From contig NC_091667.1 in assembly GCF_042453785.1 (NCBI RefSeq), positions 34,836,001 to 34,900,000 on the forward strand: 64,000 nucleotides of DNA, read 5' to 3'. This document shows positions 48,036 to 60,460 of this stretch, piece by piece (the first letter of the stretch is position 1; every line of letters starts with the position of its first letter). The notes under the pieces were generated by a model, which was not told the DNA's origin, did not search any database, and saw only the letters and a program-made list of their open reading frames with translations. Position numbers and translations under genes: made by a program. This DNA comes from Malus domestica. Lineage: Eukaryota; Streptophyta; Magnoliopsida; Rosales; Rosaceae.

Positions 48036-50476
48036 TATGGACACTTGGACACCTATATATATGTAAGTTATTGTAAATATGTTAGACATTGTAAATGTGG
48101 TTGTAAATAGATTTTCACATTTATTTAAATATGTTAGTCATTGCAGTTTCTGGTCTTTTTTTACTGAAATTGTTTTGGTCCCTGCCACTAAACTCTGATT
48201 TCTGCTATTAATTGCTGCTGAAATGTGACTTTTGCTATTAATTTTTTACCCTTTATATTTATGCTGCTTTTGGATTCCATTCGAATTAAATAATGTAGTT
48301 AATCTTGATATGAATTCTCTCTGCAACAATAGTTAGGGATTTTAGTTTAAATTATTACTGATTTGTTCTTGATCTGGCATTGAATCTTTGTTAATTTGGA
48401 CTGTAGGTGGTTCTGATGCAGAGGAGAAGCTGTAAGAGGTTATGATCTTGCTGCACTTAGGTACAACTATTCTTCAACTCATATAAACTTTCTGGTAAGG
48501 TTCAAACGGTTAAAGAGTTTTATGATTTTGTAAAAGCTTTTTTGCAGTAGAAGCTTGGTCTTTTTGTAGTTGCGTTATGAAACTGTAACTTGAGTTAGTA
48601 TGGGTTTCTTGCTAACTGATATGACTTAGGAATTCTAAAAGCAGTTGCATTTTACAATATACAGCTTCAGTTAGTATGATTTTCTTAATGAGTGGCATGT
48701 GAATTCTTAATTTAATTTTGGAAGGAGATCCGTTTAAAGTTGGTGCTATGTGATGAATTTAGCATTCGGTATTTTATTATATACTGGTGGCGAACATTTT
48801 TAGCATATTGGTTGAGAAAGATTTATCATTTTCTATAAAATAAATCTTCATTCTCACCATGTTGTTGATGTTTTTTGTAATTTGAGTTTATAGTGCTTCT
48901 AAATGCTGTTTTAATTTAGGAATTTGAATAATTGTTTTAATTTCGGTTAATGCAGGATTTGAAATTTGTGATGATCATTTTCATATTCCTATACATTTTG
49001 AGTGAAAAAAAGCATGTGAAAAACCACATTAGTCTCTAGGTATAAATCACATTAGTCTAATTATGGCTAGGATAAAAAACCATGTGATAAACTATGGCTT
49101 TTCAATTATTTTATCATGCATCTATAAACCAGAGGTCCGATTAGCAAAATAAAATTTCTCACATACCTGTAGTTTTCTTGCACTTCTCTCAGCTTTAGAC
49201 TCTAGCAGATGATCCTATTAGTCTTTTTCTTTGCACTTCCAATCTTGCCTGTTATTACACCATTGCCCGAGTGTTCCACACAGAACAAAACGGATTCCTA
49301 CAGCTCCTTAAACTATGCATTAGGAGATTTTCACAACCACACTAAGAATGAATAGGATATGATTAGAACTTCTGAAGACTGAGTCTTTCAAATAATATAT
49401 TCAGCTTTATCCAATTCAATTTAAAATGTACAATCCCCGAATCTGAAAGATGCTGAGTGTATATCTTTCATCAGCATGAAAACTTCTCTTCCCCATAAAT
49501 TGTGCTACTTCTGTAATTAAGGCGGAAGAGAAATAGAATTGCCAAAACACTACTATGTCGTCGGGTCTAAATCTTTAAGACACAGTTAGGTTGATTTAGG
49601 AAAAGTTTAGGACAAAGTTAAGTCTTTGTTCTTCAAAAATCAGAAGGGTGACAATGTAGTAAGGGTGTAAGAGTTGTCCAGGATCATGCAAAAAGAGGAA
49701 TACATTCAGCATTTACACACTAAAATAGGCCAAGAGTGAAAACCAACCAGCAAAGATTATGGTAATTCACTAATTTAAACATAAACCAGCTTTGAGAGTG
49801 ATACTCACCCATTGTCGGTTTTCCTTGCGAGCATATTTCCTACCCAAAGTTTCCCAAACTGTTCTCCAACCGCTGCATCGGCATATCTTTCCAACTTCTA
49901 ATAGTCTCTGGTGCTAGAACATCTTCTAACTTTATTCTAAAAAAATAGATTCATAAGTAAGACTAGAAGCAGGTAAGTAAACAATTTAATGAAGAGGAAA
50001 TTCAGAAGTAGAACCAAATAAACCACAGTCCAACTTTCGCGTACCCTCCGGCGTAATTTAATATCAGAAACTGTCTCCTGAATATAGAAAATTAATGGAT
50101 CATTTACATAAAACTCACAAATTATGAGTTTTATTGCATATGCACATACTGCTCCTAAATCCTTATCAATCAGTATAATTTGATTTTGGAAAACTAAGTT
50201 TAATTCTGGATAGGAGGTAGGTAGGGATTAATTCTGAGAATCGTTACCCTATGAGGATATTCACAGTTAATGGTGAAAGTTATTTTATTTTTTAAATTAT
50301 CTCATGAATAAATCTGTTGAAGGAGATGATAGTTTTCTTAAAAATAGCATCATAGGGGAAAATGGATATTGAATTTTTGGGTGGTTGTTTGTTTCTGCAT
50401 TTGCATCTTTCTGATTTTTCCTTTGTTGTGTGCTTAATCTATTATCGAAGTAACGTTTACAATTACCTTGGGCAGT
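48036..50476. other. Non-coding, AT-rich; nothing recognised
   Basis: No protein family, RNA gene or flanked mobile element could be supported. The base composition looks like decayed intron or intergenic sequence. It leads into the TPX2-like fragment at 50477. Confidence 0.45.
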
Positions 50477-50740
50477 TTTATACTAAACTGGAGGAAAAGA
50501 TACATGCAAAGGAGATGGAAAAGAATAATTTGCAAGCCAAGCATGAGGTGGTATTCAATCAATGGTGGTCAACTGAAACCTGTGTGTGCAATTACATTCT
50601 TATTATGAATGTTGTTTGTTCTTTTACTGGAAACTCTAGAAGCTGACATTAGGATGTTTAGGAAGAAACTGACTTAAAACAACTCCAATGCCAATCTTCT
50701 ATCAAGAGCCTCCACCTCCTAAAGCGGACATGAAGAAGGT
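50477..50740 (+). pseudogene. TPX2 / WVD2-like gene fragment (two exons)
   Basis: Exon 50477-50548 follows gggcag and reads FYTKLEEKIHAKEMEKNNLQ, the core of the plant TPX2 microtubule-binding domain. The next exon, from about 50639, reads EADIRMFRKKLT and then, after a lost base near 50672, TPMPIFYQEPPPPKADMKK, as in WAVE-DAMPENED2-like proteins. The frameshift and lack of neighbouring exons mark it as a decayed copy. It keeps intron positions, so it came by DNA duplication, not retrocopying. Confidence 0.7.
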
Positions 50741-50903
50741 ATTCTTTTTTTCTTTGAAAATCACGGCATGATGTATATTATTTTGTTCATGTGCAATTTC
50801 CAGTTCTCTGGTGAATCTAATTTCATGCTTGAGTTTGGAGAACTCTTAATTTTTGTCATATATAGAAAAGTGGTGTGGCTGTTATATGATTGGCTGACAA
50901 ATA

Positions 50904-51595
50904 GTGCTTTTAGCACTAACTTCTCTCTCACTGAGCCCTAGCTCAACCCCTCCTCCGCCGCCGCCTGCACCCTCCACTGCCCGCACTTCGAATCATAACT
51001 CTCAGCTCAAATCCCTTATAGTTTTTTTTCTCATAATTATTGTTCGACTTGATTTAAATTTTGTTTTTTGTTCGGTGTATAATCAGGTGCTCCGGGTCTA
51101 CGCACCAGTTCAATCTCCACCGTCCGGTTATCGTCGATGAGGCGACAGAGTTCTTCAACACAGTTGGAGTTTCAGATTTCACTTTGATAGTTGCAAATTG
51201 GTGCTTTACTTAACCTTTTTTTTCCTCTTAATTTCGTAAAGTTTAGGCCTTTTCTTAAAATTTAAATAAAAAGAAATATCTTTCTGGTAATGGTTAGTTT
51301 TGATCTTGATATTATCTGGGTTTGGTGTTAGTGGGGATGGCGGTGTCGTGCAAAGTTAACCCGTTCGTGGCTCACCGGAAAACCCCCTGATTGGGCTTTA
51401 TAAGGAGAGGGAACTCATAATGTAGTAGATATTCCTCAATGCAAAGGTCCCAATCCAATTGACTTTATACTTGACATTTAATCCTTGGATTAGTGTTAAA
51501 TTCTATATTTTTTTTGTTTAATTTGTGTTTTCTTTTCTGTTTTTGCCGCTCATCGTCCAAGTATAAATGATGTTGTGGAGCTGCTTAAACAAGGT
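50904..51595 (+). pseudogene. Plastid-type RNA uracil-C5-methyltransferase gene fragment
   Basis: The first part (MLLALTSLSLSPSSTPPPPP) looks like a transit peptide. An exon from about 51087 reads CSGSTHQFNLHRPVIVDEAT and then EFFNTVGVSDFT. The next (tag|tggggatgg at about 51331) reads WGWRCRAKL and, after an extra base, NPLIGLYKE and THNVVDIPQCK in shifted frames. A last one (about 51561) reads INDVVELLKQ. This is the N-terminal portion of the At3g21300-like TrmA/RumA-type methyltransferases. At least three small indels break it, and the catalytic domain is absent. Confidence 0.72.
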
Positions 51596-52926
51596 CCCCT
51601 TTTGGTTATTAAAACTCAATGTTACCTGTTTTCATTTTCAGTTTTTTAGTCTTCTATTTGTTTGCTTGCTGCAATTATTCAACTTATGCCAGTATAATAT
51701 TTGTTTCCTTCTGTTTTGTCCTCTGCATTAACTACCATTTGGATCATGTGAATGACAACTTTCATGTATATTTCGAATAATTAGCAGTTTATTGCTGTTA
51801 ATCTTTTGATCACTGTGTATGTTGCTAATTTACCTTCTCAAACAATGTACATGTAAACATTGATATATAAAACTTATTTATATGTCAATATTATGGTTTC
51901 TTTACTTTTGAGTTTGGTTGAACAACAACATTTTCTACTTTCTAGAGTTCATCCTCTTTATTTTAGCCCAGGCCGTCCTTAAATCTACATATATGCAATG
52001 TGTAAAATTACATCTGTTCTCAAGAATGAACCTGTTTTGTTCCATCCTTCTCTTAAGGATTATAATTTGTATAGAATTTATAAGTTTTCTCTCTTTCGGG
52101 CTCTTTCAGGTTGCTTTATGTTTCGAATTAGTTGGATTTAGCATTCTTCCCAAGCTTTGATAATTGTTTAATTTCTAAGTTTTGTTTAATGCATGGTTGA
52201 TTTACAGTTTGACATTCTCGACGATGATGATAATGTAGTTCAGGATTATGATTCGCCCCGAACAAGAAGGATGGATTTGCTGTCTATGCCAACAAGGGGG
52301 TAAGGTGAGATATAGTTTTCGTCATGTCTTTATAGTAGCTAGGCATTTTTCAAGGACTTTTAATTGCTGCTGCATTGTTGAATACATTAAGAATGATGCG
52401 ATAAACCAGGGAGGGAGTCATCAGCTTATGGATTGTTAACACATCCAAAGTGCTGTAATCTTTTCGCTACTTAAACATGTTAAGAATCTATATTCATCTT
52501 AATGTATTCATAATTGTGTTGAATTTATTCAACTTAAATGTGTTTTATTCATTCGATTACGCCTGAAACAGCTGGTTCCCGCAGCAACGCGCAGGCATTA
52601 TTTCTAGTACCATCTAAGATGATGCCAAATTGCTGGCTGCTATATCTTGACCTTGAACTTGATGTCTCATGACTTTGAACTATTTCGCGGTCTTACACAA
52701 ACATTTGAAAGATAAAGTTACATGATTGATAAAATAATTTGGAAAATAAAAATTATCTACTAGAGCCAGGTGTGTTGTGTTGTGATCTGTTTGACAGAGA
52801 CGATTTTGTTTGCTGAAGTTCATGCTTCGCTATCAAGAGTACAAATGAAATGGTTATCAAACAAGACTTCGATAGTTAACAAATTGACTAGTAATCAACC
52901 GTTGCAGCCAGCAAAGGGTTCACTAT
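51596..52926. other. Mostly non-coding; one exon-like stretch
   Basis: At 52208-52301, between tttacag and ggtaag, a frame reads FDILDDDDNVVQDYDSPRT and on to LLSMPTRG. It looks like a genuine acidic exon, but I cannot place it in a family. The rest shows no gene. Confidence 0.4.
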
Positions 52927-52934
52927 ACCACATG

Positions 52935-53318
52935 CAGGGGCAGCTCTGAGATTTTAAGGCCTTGTGCGGAAGATAGTAAATGGGCCATTGCATAAAAAGC
53001 TCATGCTACAAAGCTAATTTATTTGTCCACAGTTGTATTAATAAGGGATCTAAATGTGTATTATTACTTGTGAGTTATATTCAAATAAAAAATCATGAAA
53101 AAAATAAATAAAATACAATTTACAGCAGAGCTGTCATAACCAAACTAAAAACATAGATCATATTTCTCTTATTCACACGCTGAAAAAAATTCAAAGATTA
53201 AAGTTTTGCCACAAACCAAGTTGTTACATATGTAGATGACATCATCTTTTAGGGGGGCCTTTAGGGTTGGCGGCCCAGTGCAAGGGCACCTATATGCACA
53301 TGCCCAAAACCGCCACTG
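52935..53318. mobile_element. 384-bp non-autonomous hAT MITE
   Basis: The left end caggggcagctctgag and the right end, reverse-complemented, cagtggcggttttggg are the inverted repeats. Perfect 8-bp duplications accacatg flank it at 52927-52934 and 53319-53326. It lies about 125 bp beyond the stop codon of the PPR gene and may fall in its 3' UTR. Confidence 0.88.
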
Positions 53319-53444
53319 ACCACATGATGCTCTACCAACGCAGTCACCATCCACAGTCATTTAGTTCATGTCTTGCGCTTGAAGGTTTTAAGAAGTCCGA
53401 GGTACAGGGCAACATTGTGCGAGTAGCGGGTGGAGGCTTATCAG

Positions 53445-55481
53445 TCACCAATAATCTCCGCAAGAACATAAACCGTCCTTGAAATGGTGGAAGCGATTAG
53501 TATCCCTGACAACAATTTCCCGTTCCGCTATTTTGGAAATGAGCTTAATTGCAATATGACAATCGCTACAAACACGAAGATTCTTGGTAATTCTGATCGG
53601 TGTCCCTGGCTCTGTATTTAGAATGGCAAACACTACTGCCAACTTCTCGCTGTGAACTGCTAGATGGCATTCCTTCTCCTCCTCCTCGACATCATGGAGA
53701 GCGGAATCAGTCTCAGGGATATAGCCTAACTCCTTCATTTTCCCTACCAACACGTCTAACTCTTCGTATATTTCTTTAGATTGAGGATGTGATCTATCAC
53801 CAGCAAGAAAAGTATGGACCTGATCGTTGAGCTCAACATTGCTGACACCGGGAATTTTCTTGATTCCTCGGCTCTTCATTATTGATCGGACAGTTGTGAC
53901 ATCTTGCCATCTACCGGCTTTTGCATAGATGTTTGATAACAAGACATAATAACCTGACTGCTCGGGAGCCAATTGGAAAAGGCGATCAGCAGCTAGAAGT
54001 CCAACGTTCATGTTAGAGTATACCCGGCAAGCACTAAGCAGAGCACCCCACACTCTTTCATTAGGCTCCAGTGACATCTGTTTGACAAAACTGTAAGCCT
54101 CATCCACTTTTCCAGCACGCCCAAACAAATCAACCATGCAAGCACAGTGTTCTATCCTAGGCTCTATCCTGTACTCCTCAGTCATCATTTTAAAGTAATG
54201 CTGTCCCTCATCCAGCAATCCTGCGTGGCTGCACGCGGCCATTACCGATACAAATGCAATTGAATCCGGAATCAGGCCCGAATCTTGCATTTTCCTAAAG
54301 AGTGTCATGGCATCACGACCTTGTCCACACCTACCATAGGCAGACATCATTGAAGTCCATGATACAACATCCGGAAATTTCATGGCATCAAATACTTCTC
54401 TTGCATCTTGTAAACATCCACACTTAGCATACATGTCGATCAATGCATTCTCCAACGACAAATTTGGCCTGAGTCTCTTTTTCTCAACATATTCATGAAT
54501 TCGTTTCCCTAACAACAGAGCCGAAAGATCCCCACAAGCGGGAAGAACACTGGCGATTGTGACTACATCAGGCTCTATTCCACTCGCCTCCATCTGTAAG
54601 AAAATATTAACTGCTTCACTGGGCATTAAATTATTTACATACACCGCTATCATCACATTCCACGAAACCAAACTCTTTTTCACCAATTTCATAAACATAT
54701 CCTTAACAGACAAAACGTTCTCCGATGAAGTGTTGGACACAGCCGGGAATAGGCTAGCCATGGTACCGGCATCTGGTTTAAGCCCGAACGCCTCCATTTC
54801 CCTACAAACCTCTAACGCATCATTGAACAGTCCATTTTGAGCATACCCGGCAACCAAAGAATTACAAGAAACCACATCTTTACACGGCATCTCATCTAGA
54901 ACACTCCGAGCCTCCACCAAACAACCGCATTTCCCATACATGGCAATCAAACCATTCCCAATAAACAAATTCACATCAAGGCCAACTTTCACAACAGCAC
55001 CATGAATTTGCAACCCAACCCACAAATTATCCGACCCGGAACACGCCTTCAGCACACAAGGGAACGTATAATTATCCGGGTTAAAACCCTTGGCAGACAT
55101 AGTTTTGTAAACAAGAAGAGCATCATGGTACAAATGGTTGTTCACATAGCTCCTGATCATGACATTAAAGAAGACAACATTCTTCTCAGGAATTTCGTCG
55201 AATATGTGGCGTGCGATTCCTGGTTCTCCGCAAGCAGCATAGGCCCTCATGAGTTTGATGCCCAGCGATGCGTCCGAATGGAGATTTTGGTTGACGAGGA
55301 TGCTGGAATGGAGTTTCTTCAGTGTTTTGATATCTGGGATTTGATCAAGTATTTTACCAAACACTTGGTGTGCAAGAACTGGGTCCTGTAGGAAAGGTTC
55401 GGTTTTTCGAGTAGATGTTATGATGGCTGGTAGTTGTCTGGCAGTTGTAAACTGGCGGGAAATGGGAGTAATGGCTCTCAT
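53445..55481 (-). CDS. PPR protein of PLS-DYW class (At3g49142-like), 678 aa
   Basis: An organelle RNA-binding protein whose C-terminal DYW domain is expected to deaminate specific cytidines to uridine in plastid or mitochondrial transcripts. Single exon. The N-terminus is basic, Ser/Thr-rich and lacks acids, so likely an organelle presequence. P, L and S repeats follow from about residue 55 (KLHSSILVNQNLHSDASLG, YTFPCVLKACSGSDNLWVG and others), then E/E+ motifs. The DYW domain contains HSEKLAVVFAIL (zinc-binding HxE), CSDCHIAIKLIS and the terminal FHHFKDGLCSCGDYW. All deaminase residues are present. The editing target cannot be predicted here. A hAT MITE lies just downstream. Confidence 0.95.
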   Translation of the reverse strand: MRAITPISRQFTTARQLPAIITSTRKTEPFLQDPVLAHQVFGKILDQIPDIKTLKKLHSSILVNQNLHSDASLGIKLMRAYAACGEPGIARHIFDEIPEKNVVFFNVMIRSYVNNHLYHDALLVYKTMSAKGFNPDNYTFPCVLKACSGSDNLWVGLQIHGAVVKVGLDVNLFIGNGLIAMYGKCGCLVEARSVLDEMPCKDVVSCNSLVAGYAQNGLFNDALEVCREMEAFGLKPDAGTMASLFPAVSNTSSENVLSVKDMFMKLVKKSLVSWNVMIAVYVNNLMPSEAVNIFLQMEASGIEPDVVTIASVLPACGDLSALLLGKRIHEYVEKKRLRPNLSLENALIDMYAKCGCLQDAREVFDAMKFPDVVSWTSMMSAYGRCGQGRDAMTLFRKMQDSGLIPDSIAFVSVMAACSHAGLLDEGQHYFKMMTEEYRIEPRIEHCACMVDLFGRAGKVDEAYSFVKQMSLEPNERVWGALLSACRVYSNMNVGLLAADRLFQLAPEQSGYYVLLSNIYAKAGRWQDVTTVRSIMKSRGIKKIPGVSNVELNDQVHTFLAGDRSHPQSKEIYEELDVLVGKMKELGYIPETDSALHDVEEEEKECHLAVHSEKLAVVFAILNTEPGTPIRITKNLRVCSDCHIAIKLISKIAEREIVVRDTNRFHHFKDGLCSCGDYW

Positions 55482-56205
55482 GAATTGGACTGTGGTGTTG
55501 TGAACATGGGTTTGGGTTAGTTTAGTTTAGCAACGACAAATCTTTCGAGAAACTTCGGTAGAACTGCTGATTAGGATAACTCTTACACTGATAGAAATAA
55601 TATAAAATTGAATGAGATAAGAATACAAAAGAATTTTTTCATGACTCAATAAATAATTTAATAAGCCAATAACTTTTTTTTGTGTTTCAGAAGCTTTATT
55701 ACACAATTTTTTTTTTAAGACCTCTTGCTTCTACTTCCCTACTTTTGCTATCACCTCGACAACTTTCAACCTAATGCTAAATGCTAATATAAAAGAAAAG
55801 AACTCTTTTGTTGCCAAAAAATAAGAAAAAAAGAAAAGAACTCTTTCTATATACTTTTTTCAGATCCGTTGCTACCAAAATAGTCTCCCGTGAGTAGTGC
55901 TCTATGAATGACGTGATTAGATAGTGACAACAATTTTTCTGGTATATTGAACGGGAAAAATGAAACGGGTCTTGACAACAACAACAAAGCATTTTCCCAC
56001 TTTGTTTTGAAAAATTAAAAATCACACATTGTTTTTTATTAATTTTTGTTGTTGTATACCACTAAGAAAATAATAGAACTGTTTTACTGAAAATTAATAA
56101 TACAATTAAAGAGAGAAGCTTGCACTTGAAAATCAAATGGTTTAAGTTGAGCTGCTTTTGGTAAGACTATAATATATGCTTTCCGTGTCTCATTGCAGCT
56201 CCATT
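55482..56205. other. Intergenic
   Basis: Holds the PPR promoter side and the 3' flank of the gene at 56206. The stretch 55973-56008 (gacaacaacaacaaagc, attttcccactttg) is the reverse complement of an RTE LINE tail. No other feature is seen. Confidence 0.55.
55973..56008 (-). mobile_element. RTE LINE 3' tail fragment
   Basis: Reverse-complemented, it reads caaagtgggaaaatgctttg followed by a GTT repeat, matching the LINE 3' end at about 38920-38957. Too short for target duplications to be judged. Confidence 0.5.
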
Positions 56206-59200
56206 TCACTGGTCATCATCCTGGAACAATGCTTTCGAAACAGAACCACACGGCTGGCTACTGTATTCTCGGCAATCTTCTTCGTCATCCCAGCTGCTTT
56301 GCGAGCATGAGCGTTTGATTCCTGTCATTGGGGTTTCACATACCCTGTCATCACATGACCCTCTATGATCCTTCCTTTTAAACAGCTTTCGAAGCGGATT
56401 GGACTTCGGTTTCAATGGTTTTAGCTGTTTTGGGGCCCAAACTCTCTGCAGATCGGGCATCCTTCTTGTGAAAGAAGCGAATCTTCGAGCTCTCTCTCTA
56501 CTCTCTTGAGCTTCAACTAACTTGCGAGCATGGTCGTCGTTTTGTTTAACCTCTTCAGCGGTTGGTCTTCCACTATCAGTTTTCAGCAGACCAAGGGACT
56601 CACCTTCTGCTGACAATGAGTCCCAGATTTTGTAATTTTCATCCACTTCATCTCTCTTTGGTTTTTCTCTACAGGATCGATTGCTGTCCTCGCTGTTGAG
56701 TAAACTATTAGGGAGTTCTTCCTCGTCAGCAAACAGCAACAAATCCATTTTCATATAGATTTTGTGAACCACGTCCTCAAGTGTCTCACAGTACCTGAAA
56801 GTATGGGAGTTCAAAGATTAGTCTATCAGCTTAATCTTCATCTAACAAAAATGGAGTGCCGGCAAATGTACTTTAGGGAAAACGAATGACAGATCATTTG
56901 ACTCCATGTTCAAGAATCACATTGTAGATTAATATGTTATTGCAAAAGTTGTATGTGCACTCCCAACTCACTCAGAAAAACATGGGTACGATGTGCGAAT
57001 AACTGGCGGAAATCCTGCATATTTACACTAAAATGGAAAGACACTTAACTCCTCTAAAATAATAAAGATAAACACTTTCCTTAAATTTTGCAAAATTCAA
57101 AAGTACATAGGACAGCATTTGGTAGACGAGAAGTAATATCCAATAGCAAAAATGGAAAACAATGGCACTTGACATGCCTACATGTTGAGATGTGAATCAT
57201 AGATTGAATTTAGTGTGCTCTAGCCTTTTAGAGAAAGCCGTGATGTCTCAATAAACATCGAAAGAAGGTAAAGATTACGATTTCAGAGGTAGGAGATTTC
57301 AACCATGTAGAGACTCATTACCTGTTTTTTATGATCTTTTCAACATAATCATCTACACTCCAGTCACCAAAGAAGCCTCCCTCCAGATGACACCGAATTT
57401 TCTCCAAAAATGAGCAAATATGTTTTACAAACTTCTGTTTCATAGACTCTGGAATACTTGCACCAACCTCTGATTGCAGTATCTCCATCCGGAAAAATAT
57501 CTGCAATTCATATCTAGTACTCGGTGAAGGAAAAGTATGAATGTAACCAGAGACAAATTATCATAGTAGTTAAGTTATAAATGAAAAAGGATACTCTCGA
57601 ACAATATTTCCCGAAGCAAGTCCTTCAGATTCTGAATCAGATGCTTTAACAGAGAGGTTGCAGCTTTTCTGCCTTGCATTGATATCCTTGGGATCTCTGA
57701 GTAGAAGTTTTAACACCTCGGCAGCAACCAAATCATCAGTAGCACCAGAATTTACAAGAGGAGTTTGACTCTCTGACAGGGCTTCTGTTTCCCGCTTTGT
57801 ATTTAACCAATATATGGATGAATTCACAAGCCGATATGCCAAAGCCCCCAAGTCTACTGCTTCATATTCAAGTCCTTGCTGGATCTTGTTGGATAGACTA
57901 CTGAAAAAAGCTTCCAACGTTTCTGATCTAAATTCCAAAGCAGCTTCATCTTGTATACCAGAAGCCACAGTCAAAGAATTTTCTCCAATGGAAGGAGATG
58001 AAGAAATTGGCTGTTCACTTTCTTGGTGCAAGTTATCCAACCTATTGTCCATCTCTTTTTTATGGAGCTTGTCTGCCTGGGATTCTTTCTCCTCTATTAG
58101 GCCACATTCGCTAGACTTTTTAATCTGTTTCATCCAGCATTTCAGAAATCTCATCTTTTTTGAGTTATACGATTCCCTGGCAAAGTAAACCTCTTCCAAA
58201 CTTAGCTCTGAGTGTTCAAATGCTGCCTTGCAGAAAGCACTCCATGTGAGATCTTGTAGCAAATGTGAATTTCTTTTGATATTCCGCTTCCTTCCATCCT
58301 TGCCTGCAGAATGCTTATTAGGTGGCCCAGTTTGGTCCAAATCAGCATTCGGTTTGCAAATCTCATTCTTCATCTTTGGACTTAATCGGTCTGCTTTTGC
58401 TCCACCAATATCATGCACTTTTGTCTGAGGGTGAAATCCTTCGTCCACAATAAACAGAAGAGCCGAAGAAACTGTGAAAGGCTTAAGGATTGCGGTATAT
58501 GATACACCACTGTCATTTGAAAGAGACACTAATGCTCCATGACCATTCCTATATAAGAAACTCAAGAGAATCTGCCAACTGGGTGTAGATTTTCTCTTTG
58601 CATTCTCACCCAAGTCCACTGCTAGCATTTCTAGAACCTTATCTGCATAATAATTGCCAAAACTTTCTTTTCCATCTTTACCAGGTTTTTCCGAACCTTC
58701 ACATACAAGGAGAGGATCAGATAAGTGCCCCCTGAATTTCAGAAACTCATTATACTTTTGCAAAGCCATAACCTGAAACTTTGTCACGCCTTTACCAAAA
58801 TTCCCCCAGAACAATTCCTTCAGTTTACCACCTTTTGTTTGTGAATTCATGATTTCTAGGGAAAAGAATGTATCATCAGCTGCATTTCTAGGCAACATCT
58901 TCAAATCAACCAATTGAAGATCACAAAACTTGCATTCCAAAGGCTTCCCACTTACATCTAATATCTCGAGACTCAACTGCGCGTTGACTTTCTTATGACT
59001 ATCATTACAACCGAAAAACTTGGATGAAATCCCAATCTCTGGATAAATCAAACCAAAAGGAACAAGAGCAGAACCAAGAACAATCGAATCAGTTGAACAA
59101 AATCCCCATCCCAAACTCCTAACCCCACTCTCGAAAAACTCAAATCTCGTCTTATCCTCATCGTTCCCAACCTCACCCTCACCACATTCTAATTCATACC

Positions 59201-59849
59201 TGACATCAACCCAACTACATTGAATATCCCTACTCATAAATGCATCATTCACATTCTCAAAGAAACCCCGAAATCTCTCGGAAAACGCATTCACATTTTC
59301 CAAAGACTCGTCACCCACACCCACATTCAGGAATTCTGTCAAACAGTTGGCAGGTACACAAAGGGGCGAAAACAGAACGACCAAATTGGACCTCACAGCA
59401 GTCGAATCACAATTCGAAAACATACCCGTTACCGGATCGCAGACCACGGGGTCCCAGGCGTAATCGTGCACGAGCTGGCGCAAGGAGGCGGCGAGGTTAG
59501 AAGCCCGGGGGGGCGACAACGGGTCGCGGCGAAATGCGGGGAGGGAATTGAGGGTTTGGGAGAGGGAGTTGAAAGATGGGCCTGGGAGGTGGAAAGAGAG
59601 GGAGAGGGAAGTGGGGATCTTGGAGGAGGAAAGCAGCGGAGAGAGGGAGGAGAAGAAGGGTCTGAAGGCGAAGAGAGAGGAGGAGAGAGGTGGGAAGGAG
59701 AGGAGGGTTTTGACGGCCGAGAGGAGGGCGGTGAGAAATGGAGCTGGGTTTTGGAGGTGGAGAAGTGGGTTGAGGTCTAGGAGGAGGACGATGCGCTGCG
59801 TTTTGCCGTAGTCGGCGATTGGGTCGCCGGAGCTCCGATCGGATGCCAT
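56206..59849 (-). CDS. Large nuclear-type protein, Treslin/SLD3-like candidate, 3 exons, ~1,011 aa
   Basis: Proposed exons (5' to 3'): 59849-57595, 57513-57322 and 56794-56206, totalling 3,036 nt with consistent phases and canonical splice sites. The N-terminal ~300 residues (RIVLLLDLNPLLHLQNPAPF, LVVLFSPLCVPANCLTEF, RSLGWGFCSTDSIVLGSAL) have the von Willebrand-like flavour of the Treslin N-terminal domain, whose relatives load CDC45 during replication firing. This placement is from memory and uncertain. The middle is charged and low-complexity. The C-terminus is basic with SP/TP-like and RR segments (RRFASFTRRMPDLQRVWAPK, ETPMTGIKRSCSQSS). It is divergent from the small gene at 60461. Confidence 0.65.
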
Positions 59850-60460
59850 CGCATTTGCAGGCGGAAAAAGAGACGGACTTTAACTGCAGAGAAGAAGTGA
59901 GCTGCAAATGATGAATAAAGGCAGTATAACCAAACGCTGTCGTTCGACGAGAAAACGGCGGTGCGGTGGATGCTTAGGCGGGAAACTAAATTTTGGCGGT
60001 AAAGGAAATATTTTTAATCTGATTGAAGGACCTGTTTGGCATGCTTCTGAATTTGTTGAAAGCGCTTTTAGAGGACAAAAGAGCTTTTGACATCAGTGGG
60101 AAAAAATAAAACTAAAATTAAAAACATTTAAAGTACTTCTTCACGTGAAAAAACGCACCACTTTTTACGAAAATTTCAATATAATTGTTACATATGTGAT
60201 TTGTTTTTAGCAAATGATGTCGTTTTTAGGAGAAACACGATGGCACAAATGATGCTTATGCGAGAAACCAAATTTTACACATCATTAAAAAGTGAAAAGA
60301 GGCTCATAAGGCCCAACGGCCAAGCGCACATGGAGAAGATAACACGTTCTGTGTACTGTTCTGTTACAAACTCTCTCTCCCTTCGACCCCGAAAGCTCCA
60401 AACTTTCTCTCTCTAAAATCTAACCCCTGAAATATTGTAAAATTACAACAGAGTCCCAAC
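59850..60460. promoter_or_regulatory. Shared divergent promoter region (611 bp)
   Basis: Separates the start codons of the minus-strand Treslin-like gene and the plus-strand DUF3143-like gene. The wording cgctgtcgttcgacgag and gcggtgcggtg near 59935-59965 is the most GC-rich part. No TATA box is obvious for either gene. Short leaders and housekeeping-type promoters would fit. Confidence 0.5.

Noticed and set aside
59220-59811. Plus-strand ORFs rich in Glu/Arg/Gly opposite the Treslin-like gene
   Set aside because: Antisense shadows of a Ser/Pro/Leu-rich N-terminus; no start context or homology.
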